DNA from: Mangifera indica
Taxonomy: Eukaryota; Streptophyta; Magnoliopsida; Sapindales; Anacardiaceae
Direction of reading: 5' to 3'
Assembly: GCF_011075055.1 (NCBI RefSeq)
Contig: NC_058141.1
Location: 19,470,031-19,534,030, forward strand
DNA length: 64,000 bases
Part shown: piece after piece, positions 12,418 to 30,220 of the stretch
Numbering within the stretch: position 1 is the first letter of the stretch
How the letters are laid out: every line of letters starts with the position of its first letter
Program-made: the position numbers and the translations under genes
Notes under the pieces: generated by a model
Database searches by the model: none
Seen by the model: only the letters and a program-made list of their open reading frames with translations
Told to the model about the DNA's origin: nothing

Positions 12418-14020
12418 TCAGAAAGGTGATTCTTCCTTCCTGATAAAGTAGAGACCAGAAGGACCATCCTTGGGCAGCAATGCTAACCTTACAAGGTTTT
12501 CTGCACCTTGGTCAGTTGTAAAGGTGCCAGTATTGTGGTTTATATCTGTTTTCACAAAGCCAGGGCAAACACAGTTGATGCGGAAAGCTTGGTATCTCTT
12601 AGCCAGAATCCTTGTGTAAGCATTCAGGGTTGCTTTGGAAACTATGTAAGCAGAAAGATGGGGAGGCCAACCTTTGGTTGCTAATGAGCCCTCTTTGAAA
12701 TCTTTCAAAAACTCTGTCAAAACCTCATCTAATCTCTCTTCGGTGAGGTTTTCGGCGTCAGTTAAAACTTCCTTAGGCCATCCATCAGGTATGTTCTGAA
12801 AATAAAAAGGGGAAAAAAATCATATTTAGAAAGTTTCTCAAACATGATTGGCAGAATCATATCAGGGTGCCTTTTATTTCTGAAGAAGAATTCTGATAAT
12901 TTGTTACCGTCAGCCTTCCTGCACCAGAGGAGACATTGACAATGTTGGGTGAATCAGATAACTGAAGGAGGGGAATAAGGGCTTCACATGTTCTTTTGGC
13001 TCCATAATAATTTATATTCAGGCATTCTTCTGCTAACTCATAAGTTTCCGTCAACAGATTGCTCCAATCAATATGAGCAATTTGTGGCTGCCGATTCTGC
13101 ATTAAATTAATGTGGAATGTAGCCAAATCAATATCATGAGCAGAGTAATCTCCAAAACTAAATCGACCAACCAAACAAGGGGAATGAACCAAGCAAATCC
13201 CTTATTGTAAAAGTAGGAGAACCTGGACAAAATATCTTGACAATCGGTAGAAAGCACGAGAATTTTACAAAATTAGTATATTTAACCTTTCACACTGGTT
13301 CATTTTGGAGAAAAGTATACAGCCCTTTAATTTCTTCATTAATTACATTAGTAAGAATCTCCGAGAAAAAAGACTTAAAGTCTAACCAGAATCATTGGTC
13401 ACCAAGATAGACGGAAAGCTATCCTTCTTTAATGTTGACTCCAACCCAGAAATGTCATTAGGTTCTGCAATAACGATTTATATATTGAAAACTAACCTCA
13501 GAAGAAAGAGAAGATCTTAGAGCATCACCATCCAATATGTTTCCAATAACCCCTGCATTGTTCACCTGCACACAACTTTTTAGATTTTTCATCCTTCTTG
13601 TCAAACTCTCACTTGGAAAATTCTATATTAAGATTACAAAGTAATTTAAATAATTATACTCTGTTACCAGAATATCGAGTTTCCCAAATTGGTTTTGGAT
13701 AAAATTTTGTAGAGCAGAAATACTAGTAGGATCAAGCACATCAAGTTGATGAAAAAGAACATGATCAGAAAGACCAATCTCTTTCAGCTTTTCAACAGCT
13801 TCGAGTCCTCTCTTCTCATTTCTAGCAGTTAACACCACTATAATCCCATTTGAAGCCAACTGCTTACAGACTCCAAACCCAATCCCTTTATTTGCTCCTG
13901 TAACAACTGCAATCCTACATAGAGAAAATGGGTTGTGAAGACAGAAGGATGCGGTTGGAAAGCGTAATGTAAAATATGATATAAGAAAAAGTATAGTTAC
14001 CGCCTCGTTGCTTCCGCCAT
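12418..14020 (-). CDS. SDR copy 2: short-chain dehydrogenase/reductase, 300 aa
   Basis: Exons 14020-14001, 13914-13668, 13565-13497, 13096-12908 and 12795-12418 (TGA) total 903 nt. Motifs: TGANKGIG near residue 11, NNAG at 91-94, NVSS with catalytic Ser169, and SAYIVSK with Tyr225 and Lys229. The intron positions match SDR1 exactly. It is therefore a complete enzyme of the plant salutaridine/menthone reductase SDR group, expected to be NADPH-dependent and cytosolic, with unknown substrate. Exon 5 and its 3' flank are identical over 357 nt (12379-12735) to SDR4, while the neighbouring DNA differs, which suggests recent gene conversion. A TATA-like box lies upstream at 14084-14090. Confidence 0.9.
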
Positions 14021-14083
14021 TGATGGTGAAGTGTATAACTTCAGTGCAAGAAGTTCGAGCAAAATTGAGCTGCTTCCACTGAG

Positions 14084-14090
14084 TATAAAA
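14084..14090 (-). promoter_or_regulatory. Putative TATA box of SDR2
   Basis: TATAAAA as written on the plus strand (TTTTATA read on the minus strand), about 65 bp upstream of the SDR2 ATG. It is conserved at the same place upstream of SDR4. Confidence 0.45.
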
Positions 14091-14989
14091 AGAAGGAAGT
14101 GGGAACTGTTAGCCGACTTTGTTTGTATTGAACCAAAGCCCACTTGCCCCTGGATCTTGCCTGTAGATTCATGTAAGTGGAATTAGAAAGACACTGCCAT
14201 ATGGCCATGGTACGAAAAATAATGACCTGATTAATATTAAACGTCATGCATTATGTCATCAAATGAGTTTGGAAACGTTGAACCAGTCGGCCACGTCCTT
14301 TTGCCCAGTCAGCCTCCAAACTTGCAGCCCAAGCACAACTCAAATGTCACGGTGCACCCTTCAAACTTGCAGCCCAAGTAGACCTCAAACGAGCAGCCAC
14401 TAAACTTGCAGCCCAAGCAGATCCCAAACGAGTACGTAAATGCGGATTTGAGTTGAACCGAATCGAGTTTAAACTTAGGTGTACTTGAATTTGGTTCAAT
14501 TCAATGGAGTTGAGTTTAGACCTCAGCTCGAGAAGTTTTGAAATAGCGAAGTTCATGCTTGAGCTTGAAAAATACCTTATAGCTGACATGGTTTACATTT
14601 TTACCAAAGATAAAGAAAAGGGTGCATGCAATGACGAAGTTTATTCTTTTCTCTTTATGCTTAAAGAGCATAGAAAAATGGAGCAAGTTGATGTGATTTC
14701 AACTTTCTTACCCTGTGACATAAATACTTCATAATAAATTTAATATTGTCTCATCTTCATCACGTGCATGTTACTTTGTTTCATTATGGTCAAAGATGGA
14801 GGAAAGTATATGGTGAAAGAGATTCATAAATAGCCAATGTCAAATCTGGCGGTGCATTGTTTTAAAAGAGAGTCCTCAGCCTAACCTTTTTTTTCCTCCT
14901 GATGATGTTTAACATCTTGGCATTTCAGTATTAATTATTACTTGTAAGAATCAAATACCAATCTATGTTTGTGTTAGATGAGTCTTAAG
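14091..14989. other. SDR2 upstream intergenic DNA
   Basis: Noncoding. It contains a short imperfect tandem phrase around CTTGCAGCCCAAGCA (about 14310-14425), repeated three to four times and also present near 18365-18420. No gene is seen. Confidence 0.5.
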
Positions 14990-15094
14990 CCCTTCTTTCT
15001 ACACCATTGTTGTTTGTATTCAGGCATTCTTCTGCCATCTCTAGAGTTTAAGATAATTTTTCATTCCAATTGACATGCTCTCCTGGCTGAGGCT
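14990..15094 (-). pseudogene. Orphan SDR exon-4 relic (a)
   Basis: The minus strand encodes a piece resembling the start of SDR exon 4 (EECLNTN-like, then a damaged YYGAKR). It lies downstream of an SDR exon 5 without any exon 5 of its own. A sister relic is at 19655-19766. Both look like leftovers of SDR copies lost by unequal exchange. Confidence 0.6.
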
Positions 15095-15194
15095 GAATCA
15101 ACAGAAATTTAACTTAACATTAAAGTTTAGGCAACTGGACATCATACAAAACCACAGTCTCACTATCAAATCACAATTCTCAATTCATTTTGGA

Positions 15195-15719
15195 TCAAAA
15201 ACATGACAGTTGATCTCCTCGACTGTAGAAAAAGCCAGAAGGCCCAGCATGAGGCAGTAGAGCCAACCGCACAGGACTCTGTGCTCCTTCTGCTGCATTA
15301 AAGAGGCCAGTATTGCAGGTTATGTCAGTTTTGACATAGCCAGGGCAAACGCAATTCACTGAGAAAGCTGGATATTTCTTGGCCAGGATCCTTGTGTAAG
15401 CATTCATGGATGCTTTTAAAAGAATGTATGCAGACAGATATGTACAGATATGTTGGCCAACCTTCTTTTTCTGGTGATCCCTCTTTCAGATCCTCGAGAA
15501 ACTTGTTCAATACCTCATCAATTCTTTCTTCTGTAAGACTTTTGGCATCGTTTAGCACTTCTTTAGTCCCTTCATTTGGTATATTCTGGAGATGTCAACA
15601 TTATGCATGTTCATTAATATAAATATAAACTAATTTAAATAACTTATATTGAGTCTGCAAGTCGCTTCATTTACCTTTAATAGTCCTAGAAGAGAAGATA
15701 CATTGACAATTCTTGGTGA
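15195..15719 (-). pseudogene. SDR copy 3: truncated, frameshifted SDR remnant
   Basis: Exon 5 (15585-15195) closely matches SDR5 exon 5 but is 391 nt instead of 381. A 10-bp tandem duplication (ACAGATATGT twice, about 15435-15455) shifts the frame just before the YxxxK motif. Upstream, only the last part of exon 4 remains (15719-15675). It then breaks abruptly into DNA matching the SDR1 5' flank. Exons 1-3 are missing. No functional enzyme is possible: the dinucleotide-binding fold is absent and the catalytic Tyr is out of frame. Confidence 0.88.
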
Positions 15720-16563
15720 GCCGACTTAGTTTGTATTAAACAGAAGTGCGGCCCCCTGAATTTGTTGAAAGTTTCAGAAATGCTAGAGGAAAACGGGTCA
15801 CAGTTGATAATGCCTGACAACTGACATGGTTTAAAATTTTTACCAGAGATGAAGAAAATAGTGCTTGTAATGACAAACTTTAACCTTTTCTCTTCATGCT
15901 TTAAGTACATAAAAAATGGAGCAAGTTGATGTCATTCCTACTCTCTTCCCTTGTGACATGAATTGTTTTTATACAAGTTTTAATATTGTTTCATTCCATG
16001 CATTGCATGTTACTTTTATTTCATTATGGTCAAATATGGAGATAGGCCTTGAGAGTGAACGAGTTTGGATATTTTTTCAAAAGCAAGAATTGAAATTAGA
16101 ACTGTGTAGTATTAGTTTATAAACTAGAACGGAAACTTGTGAAGATAGGTTCTTATTCAAAACCTACCCAGTTGGACAGTTTATGGTTGTTGGGTATCTT
16201 ACACCATTAACACAATTTATCTATTAAAAAAAATTACAATAGTAAATTATCATTCCAGTCATTAATTATTATTTGTAAGAATCAAATACCAATCTATGTT
16301 TGTGTTAGGCTGTTAGCTGAGTCTGTAGAGAAAGATAAGTTTGTGGGTTCTGATTTTAACCATTTAGCCAATAAGTAAATAAACACTGTAAACTAGAGAT
16401 TTTAAGCAGGACCCTTCTTCCAGCCATCAATAATGTCCAAAAACTGAATTTACACATGAACGAAGTCAAGAGACTTGCAGACTAATTTAGCACTATTGGT
16501 TATTAATAGGAAACAAGCTCTTTATGGGTTCAATTTTTATTTTCATAGATGGGTTTTTAACAA
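15720..16563. other. Chimeric intergenic DNA: SDR1-type 5' flank joined to SDR2-type 3' flank
   Basis: 15719-16078 matches the DNA upstream of SDR1 (10597-10958), and 16081-16563 matches the DNA downstream of SDR2 (11883-12417). The junction sits exactly where element copy 1 is inserted in the other copy, so this is the empty-site version. No coding content. Confidence 0.7.
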
Positions 16564-18122
16564 TCAGAAAGGTGATTCTTCCTTCCTGATAAAGTAGAGA
16601 CCAGAAGGACCATCCTTGGGCAGCAATGCTAACCTTACAAGGTTTTCTGCACCTTGGTCAGTTGTAAAGGTGCCAGTATTGTGGTTTATATCTGTTTTCA
16701 CAAAGCCAGGGCAAACACAGTTGATGCGGAAAGCTTGGTATCTCTTAGCCAGAATCCTTGTGTAAGCATTCAGGGTTGCTTTGGAAACTATGTAAGCAGA
16801 AAGATGGGGAGGCCAACCTTTGGTTGCTAATGAGCCCTCTTTGAAATCTTTCAAAAACTCTGTCAAAACCTCATCTAATCTGTCTTCTGTGAGATTTTCA
16901 GCATCACTTAAAACTTCCTTAGGCCATCCATCAGGTATGTTCTGAAATAGAAAAAAGGAAAAAAAATCATATTTAGAAAGTTTCTCAGACGTGATTGGCA
17001 GAATCATATCAGGGGCCCTTTATTTCTGAAGAAGAGTTCTGATAATTTGTTACCTTCAGCCTTCCTGCAGTAGCGGAGACATTGACAATGTTGGGTGAAT
17101 CAGATAACTGAAGGAGGGGAATAAGGGCTTCACATGTTCTTTTGGCTCCATAATAATTTATTTCAGGCCTTCTTCTGCTAACTCATAAGTTTCTGTCAAC
17201 AGATTGCTCCAATCAACATGATCAATTTGTGGCTGCCGATTCTGCATTAAATTAATGTGGTAGCCAAATAATATCATGAGCAATCTCAAAAAGTAAACCA
17301 ACCAAACAATAGGAATGAACCAAGACAAATCTCTGATCGACAAAGTACTGAACTAATATTTTGACAATGAGCTGCATAGCTTGAAAATTTTACCAGATTA
17401 GCATATTTAACTTTACACACCGGTTCATTTTGGAGAAAAGTATATGGCCCTTTAATTTCTTCATGAATTACAATAGCAACAATCTCCGAGAAAAAAGATC
17501 TAGGTCTAACCAGAATCATTGGTTACCAAGATAGACAGAAAGCTACTCTTCTATAATGTTGACACCAACCCAGAAATGTCATTAGGTTCTGTAAGAACAA
17601 TTTACGTATTGAAAACTAACCTCAGAAGAAAGAGAAGATCTTAGAGCATCACCATCCAATATGTTTCCAGTAACCCCTGCATTGTTCACCTGCACACAAT
17701 TTTACAAGTTCTTACATGGAAAATTTTATTCTAATATTAAAAAATAAATGAAATATTGTACTCTGCTACCAGAATATCAAGTTTTCCAAATTTGCTTTGG
17801 ATAAAATTTTGCATAGCAGCAATACTACAAGGATCAAGCACATCAAGTTGATGAAAAAGAACATGATCAGAAAGACCAATCTCTTTCAGCTTTTCTACAG
17901 CTTCAAGTCCCCTTTGCTCATCTCTAGCAGTTAACACCACAATTATCCCATTTGAAGCGAGCTGCTTACAGACTTCAAACCCAATCCCTTTATTTGCTCC
18001 TGTAACAACTGCAATCCTACAAAGAGAAAATGGGTTTTGAAGACAGAAGGATGCGGTGGAAAAGCGTAATGTAAAATATGATATAAGAAAAAGGATAGTT
18101 ACCTCCTCGTTGCTTCCGCCAT
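16564..18122 (-). pseudogene. SDR copy 4: recently inactivated SDR (1-base deletion in exon 4)
   Basis: Exons 18122-18103, 18016-17770, 17689-17621, 17241-17054 and 16941-16564 copy SDR2, with all GT-AG sites kept. Exon 4 is 188 nt against 189: one T is lost where SDR2 reads CTGAATATAAAT, giving a TAA stop near 17160. The predicted product stops at about residue 138, before the catalytic Ser, Tyr and Lys. Even ignoring the shift, the catalytic NVSS reads NVSA, an Ser-to-Ala change. Everything else is intact, and exon 5 is identical to SDR2 over a long tract, so the loss is recent or masked by gene conversion. A TATA-like box remains at 18185-18191. Confidence 0.88.
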
Positions 18123-18856
18123 TGATGGTGAAGTGTATAACTTCAGTGCAAGAACTTTGAGAAAACTGAGCTGCTTCCACTGAGTATAAAAAGAAGGAAG
18201 TGGGAACTGTTAGCCGACTTTGTTTGTATTGAACCAAAGTCCACTTGCCCCCTGTAGATTCATGCAAGTGGAATTAGAAGGACGTTGCCATATGGCCATG
18301 ATTTATGTCATCAAATGAGTATGGATGCAGTCGACCGCGTCCTCTTGCCCAATCAACCTCCAAACTTGCAGCCCAAGCAGAACTCAAAAGTCCACCCACC
18401 AAACTTGCAGCCCAAGCAGCAGCTAAGGATAGATTCAATCTAAACCAAATGGAGGTTGACTTTAAGTTTGCTTAGGTAAGCATGAGCTTGATAAATATTT
18501 TATAATTATTTTTAAAAATAGTTTAAATAATAAAAAATAAAATTTTATATACAAAATAAGATATCTTATTAAATGAGTATGAACTCAATTATTAAATCCA
18601 AGATTTCACCTGTTTAATATGATTAATTTTGTTTTGAAAAAATAACCTGATTTGGATAAAATTCTTTCCAAAAAAAAAAAGGAAAACTCTCTTATAATTG
18701 GGATGGTTTGCTTTTTACCAAACATGAAGAAAAGGGTGCATACTACAGCAAAGTTTAATCTTATCCCTTCGCGCTTAAAGAACATTGAAAAATGGAGCAA
18801 GTTGATGTGACTCCAACACTCTTACCTATGATATAAGTAACTTATTATAGTTTTAG
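18123..18856. other. SDR4 upstream intergenic DNA
   Basis: Noncoding copy of the SDR2 5' flank, including the TATA-like box and the repeated CTTGCAGCCCAAGCA phrase. It becomes AT-rich towards 18600. No gene is seen. Confidence 0.5.
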
Positions 18857-19428
18857 GGCCAAATGATCAATTCCCATATAAGATACAGTAAAAATTCAAA
18901 GTAATTTTTATTAATTTTTAAAAACTCAAATATCTATTTATTTATTAGTTTTAATTGTTATAATTAAAGTAAAAATTTAAATAAAGAAAAATTATTTCTT
19001 TTTTTTCTTAATTTAAAAAACTAGTCATTTTTCTCTAATTTAAACTTTAAAACATTGTATTTACACTCTAAAAACTCTATTCCATCTTTTTGGCGAGCAT
19101 TCTTTCTGACATTCCTCTTCGGTAGCATCTCCCCTCCCTCCACGATGGCTTCCCGATGCATAAACCACCAAAAATCCAGCCATGCTGTTCATTCAAAGTT
19201 TGAGGTGTAAATGAATGTTTCAAAATTTGAGGGTGTAAATGAGTAGTTTTTAAAACTCAAGGGTTAAAGAAAATGAATTTTTTTATTTAAATAAAAATCT
19301 CTAAAGGATGATTTTACCCTTTATTATAACTGTAAAAACTAATAGATAAATGGGTATTTGAATTTTTGAGTTAATGGGGTTCACTTTGAATTTTCAGTGT
19401 ACCTTGGGGGGAACTAAGTCTTTTGGCC
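18857..19428. mobile_element. Foldback/Mutator-like MITE copy 2 (about 572 bp)
   Basis: Starts GGCCAAATGATCAATTCCC and ends with the inverted form GGGAACTAAGTCTTTTGGCC. It is flanked by TAGTTTTAG (18848-18856) and TAGTTTTAA (19429-19437), a 9-bp target duplication with one mismatch. The paralogous uninterrupted sequence AGTTTTAATATTGTTTCATTCC occurs at about 10852-10873 and 15979-16000. No transposase frame is present. Confidence 0.75.
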
Positions 19429-19654
19429 TAGTTTTAATATTGTTTCATTCCCTGCATGTTATTTTTTTCCTCCTTTGATCAAAGATGGAGGTGAAAGAGA
19501 TTCATAAATAGCCAATGTCAAATCTGGCGATTCATTATTTTAAATTACAGTCCTTAGCCTAAGCTTATTTTTTCTCCTCCTGATCTTGACATTTCAGTCA
19601 TTAATTATTATTTGTCAGAATCAAAGACCAAATCTATGTTTGTGTTAGATGAGT

Positions 19655-19766
19655 CTTAAGCCATTCTTTTTGCACCATAGTAGTTTGTATTCAGGCATTC
19701 TTCTGCCATCTCTAGAGTTTGAGATAAAATTTCAATCCAATTGAGATGCTCTCCTGGCTGAGGCTG
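19655..19766 (-). pseudogene. Orphan SDR exon-4 relic (b)
   Basis: The minus strand reads [15 protein letters not shown] then a stop, preceded by a damaged exon-4 start. It lies downstream of SDR5 exon 5 and has the same relative position as relic (a). The open part is better preserved than in relic (a). Confidence 0.65.
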
Positions 19767-19869
19767 AAATCAACAGAAATTTAATTTAAACATTAAAAGT
19801 TTAGGCAACTGGACATCTTACAAACCACAGAGTCTCATTATCAAATCACAATTCTCAATTCATTTTGGA

Positions 19870-22219
19870 TCAAAAACTTGACAGTTGATCTCCTCGACTA
19901 TACAACAAGCCAGAAGGCCCAGCATGAGGCAGTAGAGCCAACCGCACAGGACTTTGTGCTCCTTCTGCTGCATTAAAGAGGCCAGTATTGCATGTTATGT
20001 CAGTTTTGACATAGCCAGGGCAAACGCAATTCACTAAGAAAGCTGGGTATTTCTTGGCCAGAATCCTTGTGTAAGCATTCATAGATGCTTTTGACAGAAT
20101 GTATGCGGACAGAAATGTTGGCCAACCTTCTTTTTCTAATGATCCCTCTTTGAGATCCTTAAGAAACTTGTTCAATACCTCATCAATTCTTTCTTCTGTA
20201 AGGCTTTCGACATCGTTTAGCACTTCTTTAGCCCCTTCATTTGGTATATTCTGGACATGTCAACAATGTGCATGTTCAATAATACATATATAAATTAATT
20301 TCAGTAAACATATATTGAATCTGCAAGTCGCTTCTTTTACCTTTAATAGTCCTAGAAGAGAGGAAACATTGACGATTCTTGGTGAGTCAGATAATTGCAG
20401 GAGGGGAACAAGAGCTTCAACCATTCTTTTTGCACCATAATAGTTTGTGTTCAGGCATTCTTCTGCAGTCTCAAAAGTTTCAGATGCAAGTTCATTCCAA
20501 TTGGCATGCTCTCCCTGAGGCTGCCTCATGGAAAACAAACTTAATCCCCTTAGACATGTGAAGAAAGATTCAGACCCAAAATACCATAACATGTAGAAAA
20601 TAGATAGCCGGCTCTCCATTTTGCTTCTAAGACGTGTAACTTGACAAAAAAGCCAATTCATCAGAAAAGAAACATATTGTATATAACAGGATACCTACCC
20701 AACCACCAGAGAGTTCTGTGGCTCTTACAAATGCATCAACGTTTATTATAGCTCCACAAATCCCCGCATTATTCACCTGTACATTCAAAACAGTATCCCT
20801 ATTTAGGATTATTTGGATTTCGGTTATAGCCTCATCTTCTCCTTATGCATTTTGTCGGAAATAAATTAGGCTTTTAAGTGTGAAGATCGAACTCTATCTT
20901 ACATAAAACTAATTGACTTATGTTAATGTCCAATCTATACACTTATATACCACTCATTTTACTCAATTTTATTATATGAAACTCTCTATCTTTTTATTGG
21001 AGTCTCCAACACCCTAATTTAAGTGCAAGCGAGACTCAGCCACCTGCTTAAGTGCAACCACCATAAAAGGTTAGACCCACCGTTTGGTTCAGTCGGTTTT
21101 TGGTTGAATGTATTGTCACTTATATCTAGGAACACTTAGGTTGTTAAACCGGTTGTTTAGCTAGTGTTTTGATACCGTATCGTAAACATATATTTGGTCT
21201 ATAAGTGTAAAAATCAAAACTCATATTATACAAAACTAATTGGGTTAAGTTAAGATCCAATCCACATGCTTATATACCACTCACTTTACTCAATTTTATT
21301 AGATGTGATACATAAGTGTGTGGATTAGACCTTAATAGAAATTAATTGATTTTTTATAATATGAGTTTTCATCTTCATATTTATAAATCCAATATATATT
21401 TCTAACACATCCATTAATACAAGGGAAAGTAAGTGCAGTCTCTGGTGAGGTTTCTTAACGATTATATCCTGTCATATTACGAGTGTCTGCAATTTCTCAA
21501 AAGCATAAGCTGGGTTTCAGTGGGGGAGGATTCGAGCTGAGTGGCTAAAGTTTGATTGCCAGCTCGGCGCATATCCACCCTTTATTAATTTACAGGGGAA
21601 CTGTGATATGCTATCTTCATCATCTCAAGCTGTCTCTGTTATTACTAAGCATTTTTAATTGGTGAACGCGTATATTTACTAGTCACCCATTACTGATATT
21701 AAATAAGAAAACGATTGAAATTTCAAGGAAATAAGGGTTAGCCAGAATACCAAGATATCAAGTTTTCCAAATTGAGTCGTGATAAACTCTGCAAGAGAAG
21801 CAACACTAGCAGGGTTTGCCACATCAAGCTGATGAAAAATCACACATTCGGAGAGACCAGGCTCAGAGTCAATCAAATTTTTAACAGCTTCAGTGCCTCT
21901 CTTCTCATCTCTGGAAGTTAACACAACCACAATCCCCTTAGAAGCCAACTGCCTACAAATTTCAAATCCGATTCCCTTGTTAGCTCCTGTCACAACTGCA
22001 TACCTGCAAAGACACAAAAACCTGTAATATTTAGCATGTTTTGCTTGACTATTTCTAAAATGTTGCTTGCTACTTCAGCTCAAGCAGCTTGATAAGTTTA
22101 ACTGATGAATTCGAAAGCCTTTTTAAGATCATTAAGCTAAAAACAAGAGGAAATCGAAAATCAAGAAAATTTATATACCTCTGTGTGGCAAGAAAGGCAG
22201 ATGTTTGTTCCATCTCCAT
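19870..22219 (-). CDS. SDR copy 5: short-chain dehydrogenase/reductase, 310 aa
   Basis: Exons 22219-22179, 22003-21751, 20776-20699, 20520-20341 and 20250-19870 total 933 nt. The first exon is longer than in SDR1, 2 and 4 ([13 protein letters not shown]). Motifs: TGANKGIG at 19-26, NNAG at 100-103, NVSS with Ser178, and SAYILSK with Tyr234 and Lys238, so catalysis should be possible. The exon-4 acceptor is the least certain boundary. The intron after exon 2 is about 970 bp, longer than in its neighbours, and contains an internal duplication (the phrase CTCATTTTACTCAATTTTATTA at about 20950 and, with C for T, at about 21280). This is the parent type of SDR copy 3 and of the exon-4 relics. Confidence 0.87.
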
Positions 22220-22942
22220 ATATTAAACTGTTTGAAGGACAGTAGTGCTGTACCAAAGTTTAAACTGCAGAATTGAGATAGGCTTGCGTACAAGTTTCTG
22301 ATTTCTTTCACTAAATCGACGTTACACTTGAACAAGTTGTGTGGTCCTTGCAATAAATGATACCTACATTTGCGTTTCATGCAAGACAGATTGGTTGAAA
22401 CAGTTGGAGCCAATTGAATTTGTCAATTTTTTCTTTATTTTATTATTTCAGTTATTTTTTTAAACAATTATTTCAGATCAAATCAACTAGATAATAATGT
22501 AAATACAAATCACAATTGAAAATGACCTGTTAATTATCAAATATGTGAGATAACAATTAGCATTAAGTTACGCCAATGCATGTATCAATGATGACAACCT
22601 AAAGGATAATTTATTGTGGCCAGCCAAATCTTCTTGTATCCCTAACCAGTTTTACCCTTAGTAAATATGCGTATCATTCACATATTAAACACATTTAAAA
22701 GAATTTTTGAATTAAAAATATATTAAATACATATTTTATATTAAATGCGTCATCATCTCCACTGAAATGAAAAAGATTATACATGAAATTAATCTAGGGA
22801 AATGACAAATGCAGATGATTGGGAGAATCCCCGTTCTAGCTGTTATACATTTCAGGCTTCAAATTAGGAATGGGGAGAATAAACCAAGAATGCTGTTATT
22901 GGCTGTACAACATTGGTGTACAACCGGCTAAATAAAGGAGCC
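22220..22942. other. Intergenic region between SDR5 5' end and NAD-ME 3' end
   Basis: SDR5 promoter side, then AT-rich DNA and the presumed 3' UTR of the malic enzyme. No gene or repeat was recognised. Confidence 0.5.
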
Positions 22943-28990
<6,048 letters not shown>

Positions 28991-29464
28991 TTTTTGCCCT
29001 AGAATTCAAGATCCAAAATACTACAGAGAACTACAAAAGAAAATAAATTTTAAAAGACAAACTCTAAATTGGCAAGAATATTTTATTATCTCGTCATCAT
29101 AGACCACATTTTTTAGGCAACTCGTAAGTATTAACGACTGAGTTGTTTAAAGAGTGTGACGTTCAATTTATAGTTGTGGTGAAGTTGGATTATTTATCTT
29201 TGACGCTGTTCTTGTTCCAGTTGGTCGTGGCTGGGGTGTGGTGGTGGTGGGCTTATATGAAAAGAGAAACAGTTGAAGCTGTTGACCGTGGTAACAGCGA
29301 ATGCATTATGATTGCCCGAGATTTAGGGGCAGAGAGAGAATATACCAAAACAAAAGCCAGATGCTTACGAGAGAGGACAATAGGCTGCCCGAGTTAAAAG
29401 ACGGGCAGTGAGGGTATATATGGGAATATAATGTGTTGCGTCAAATCAATCACAGAACAAAAAA
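28991..29464. promoter_or_regulatory. NAD-ME upstream region
   Basis: Minus-strand 5' flank of the malic enzyme. A clear TATA box was not seen. It is followed on the right by element copy 3. Confidence 0.4.
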
Positions 29465-30220
29465 GGCCAAAGAACTATTTCCCACCAAGGATTGCTGTAC
29501 TCTCAACTATCCCTGTTGAACTTTGAAAATTTCAAATACCCACCCATAAATAATTAAATTTAAAGATAATAAAGATAAAATATCATTTTATTTATAATAT
29601 TAAAAATAAACTTAAATATAATCTCCTTTTCCTCCTTTAAACTTTGAAAATTAAAAGTTTTCTCTCAACCAAAGTTTTAAAAAATGATAATTTTCTTTTA
29701 GGGTTTGGTTTCCAGATCTTCGACACTAAATCCGATAACATTGTTGGTCCATTATCCCTCTTGAAACTTCCTCTCCCTTTGACAGTCTTTCTCCATCTAT
29801 TTGGACGTCCGTTCAGTGTTGATCTTCTTTTGAAAGATGAAAAGCTTCATCTTCCTTCACAAAACTCTTCATCTCCCGTCATTTTTTAAGTCTCATTAGA
29901 TACCAATCAAGAGTTCAAATAAATGGAGAGAGACCATCAGAGAGAGAGAAAGCTTCAAAAAGGATAAATGACTAACAACGACGCTAGATTTGGTGTCGAA
30001 GATTTGAAAATCAAACTCTAAAGGGAAACTATTAATTTTAAAACTTAGGTTGAGGAAAAACTTTTAGTTTTTAAAATTTATAGGGGAAAAATAAATAATT
30101 TTTTGAGGGTTAGAGTTTTGTTAAATTTAACTGTTTATGGATAGGTATTTAAGATTTTCAAAATTAAAAGGGTATATTTGAACAAACAGCAATATTTGGG
30201 TGGAACATAGTCCTCTGGCC
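29465..30220. mobile_element. Foldback/Mutator-like MITE copy 3 (about 756 bp)
   Basis: Left end GGCCAAAGAACTATTTCCCA, right end inverted (GGAACATAGTCCTCTGGCC). Flanks AACAAAAAA (29456-29464) and AACCAAAAA (30221-30229) suit a 9-bp target duplication with one mismatch. The interior is itself palindromic: GGTTTGGTTTCCAGATCTTC near 29700 pairs with GAAGATTTGAAAATCAAACTC near 30000. The open frame at 29644-29889 is part of this palindrome, not a gene. Confidence 0.75.

Noticed and set aside
21520..21575. tRNA-like arms (TTCGAGCTGAGTGGCTAAAG)
   Set aside because: No cloverleaf could be drawn and no acceptor stem was found.
29644..29889. 81-codon plus-strand frame upstream of NAD-ME
   Set aside because: It lies wholly inside foldback element copy 3 and reads one arm of a palindrome.
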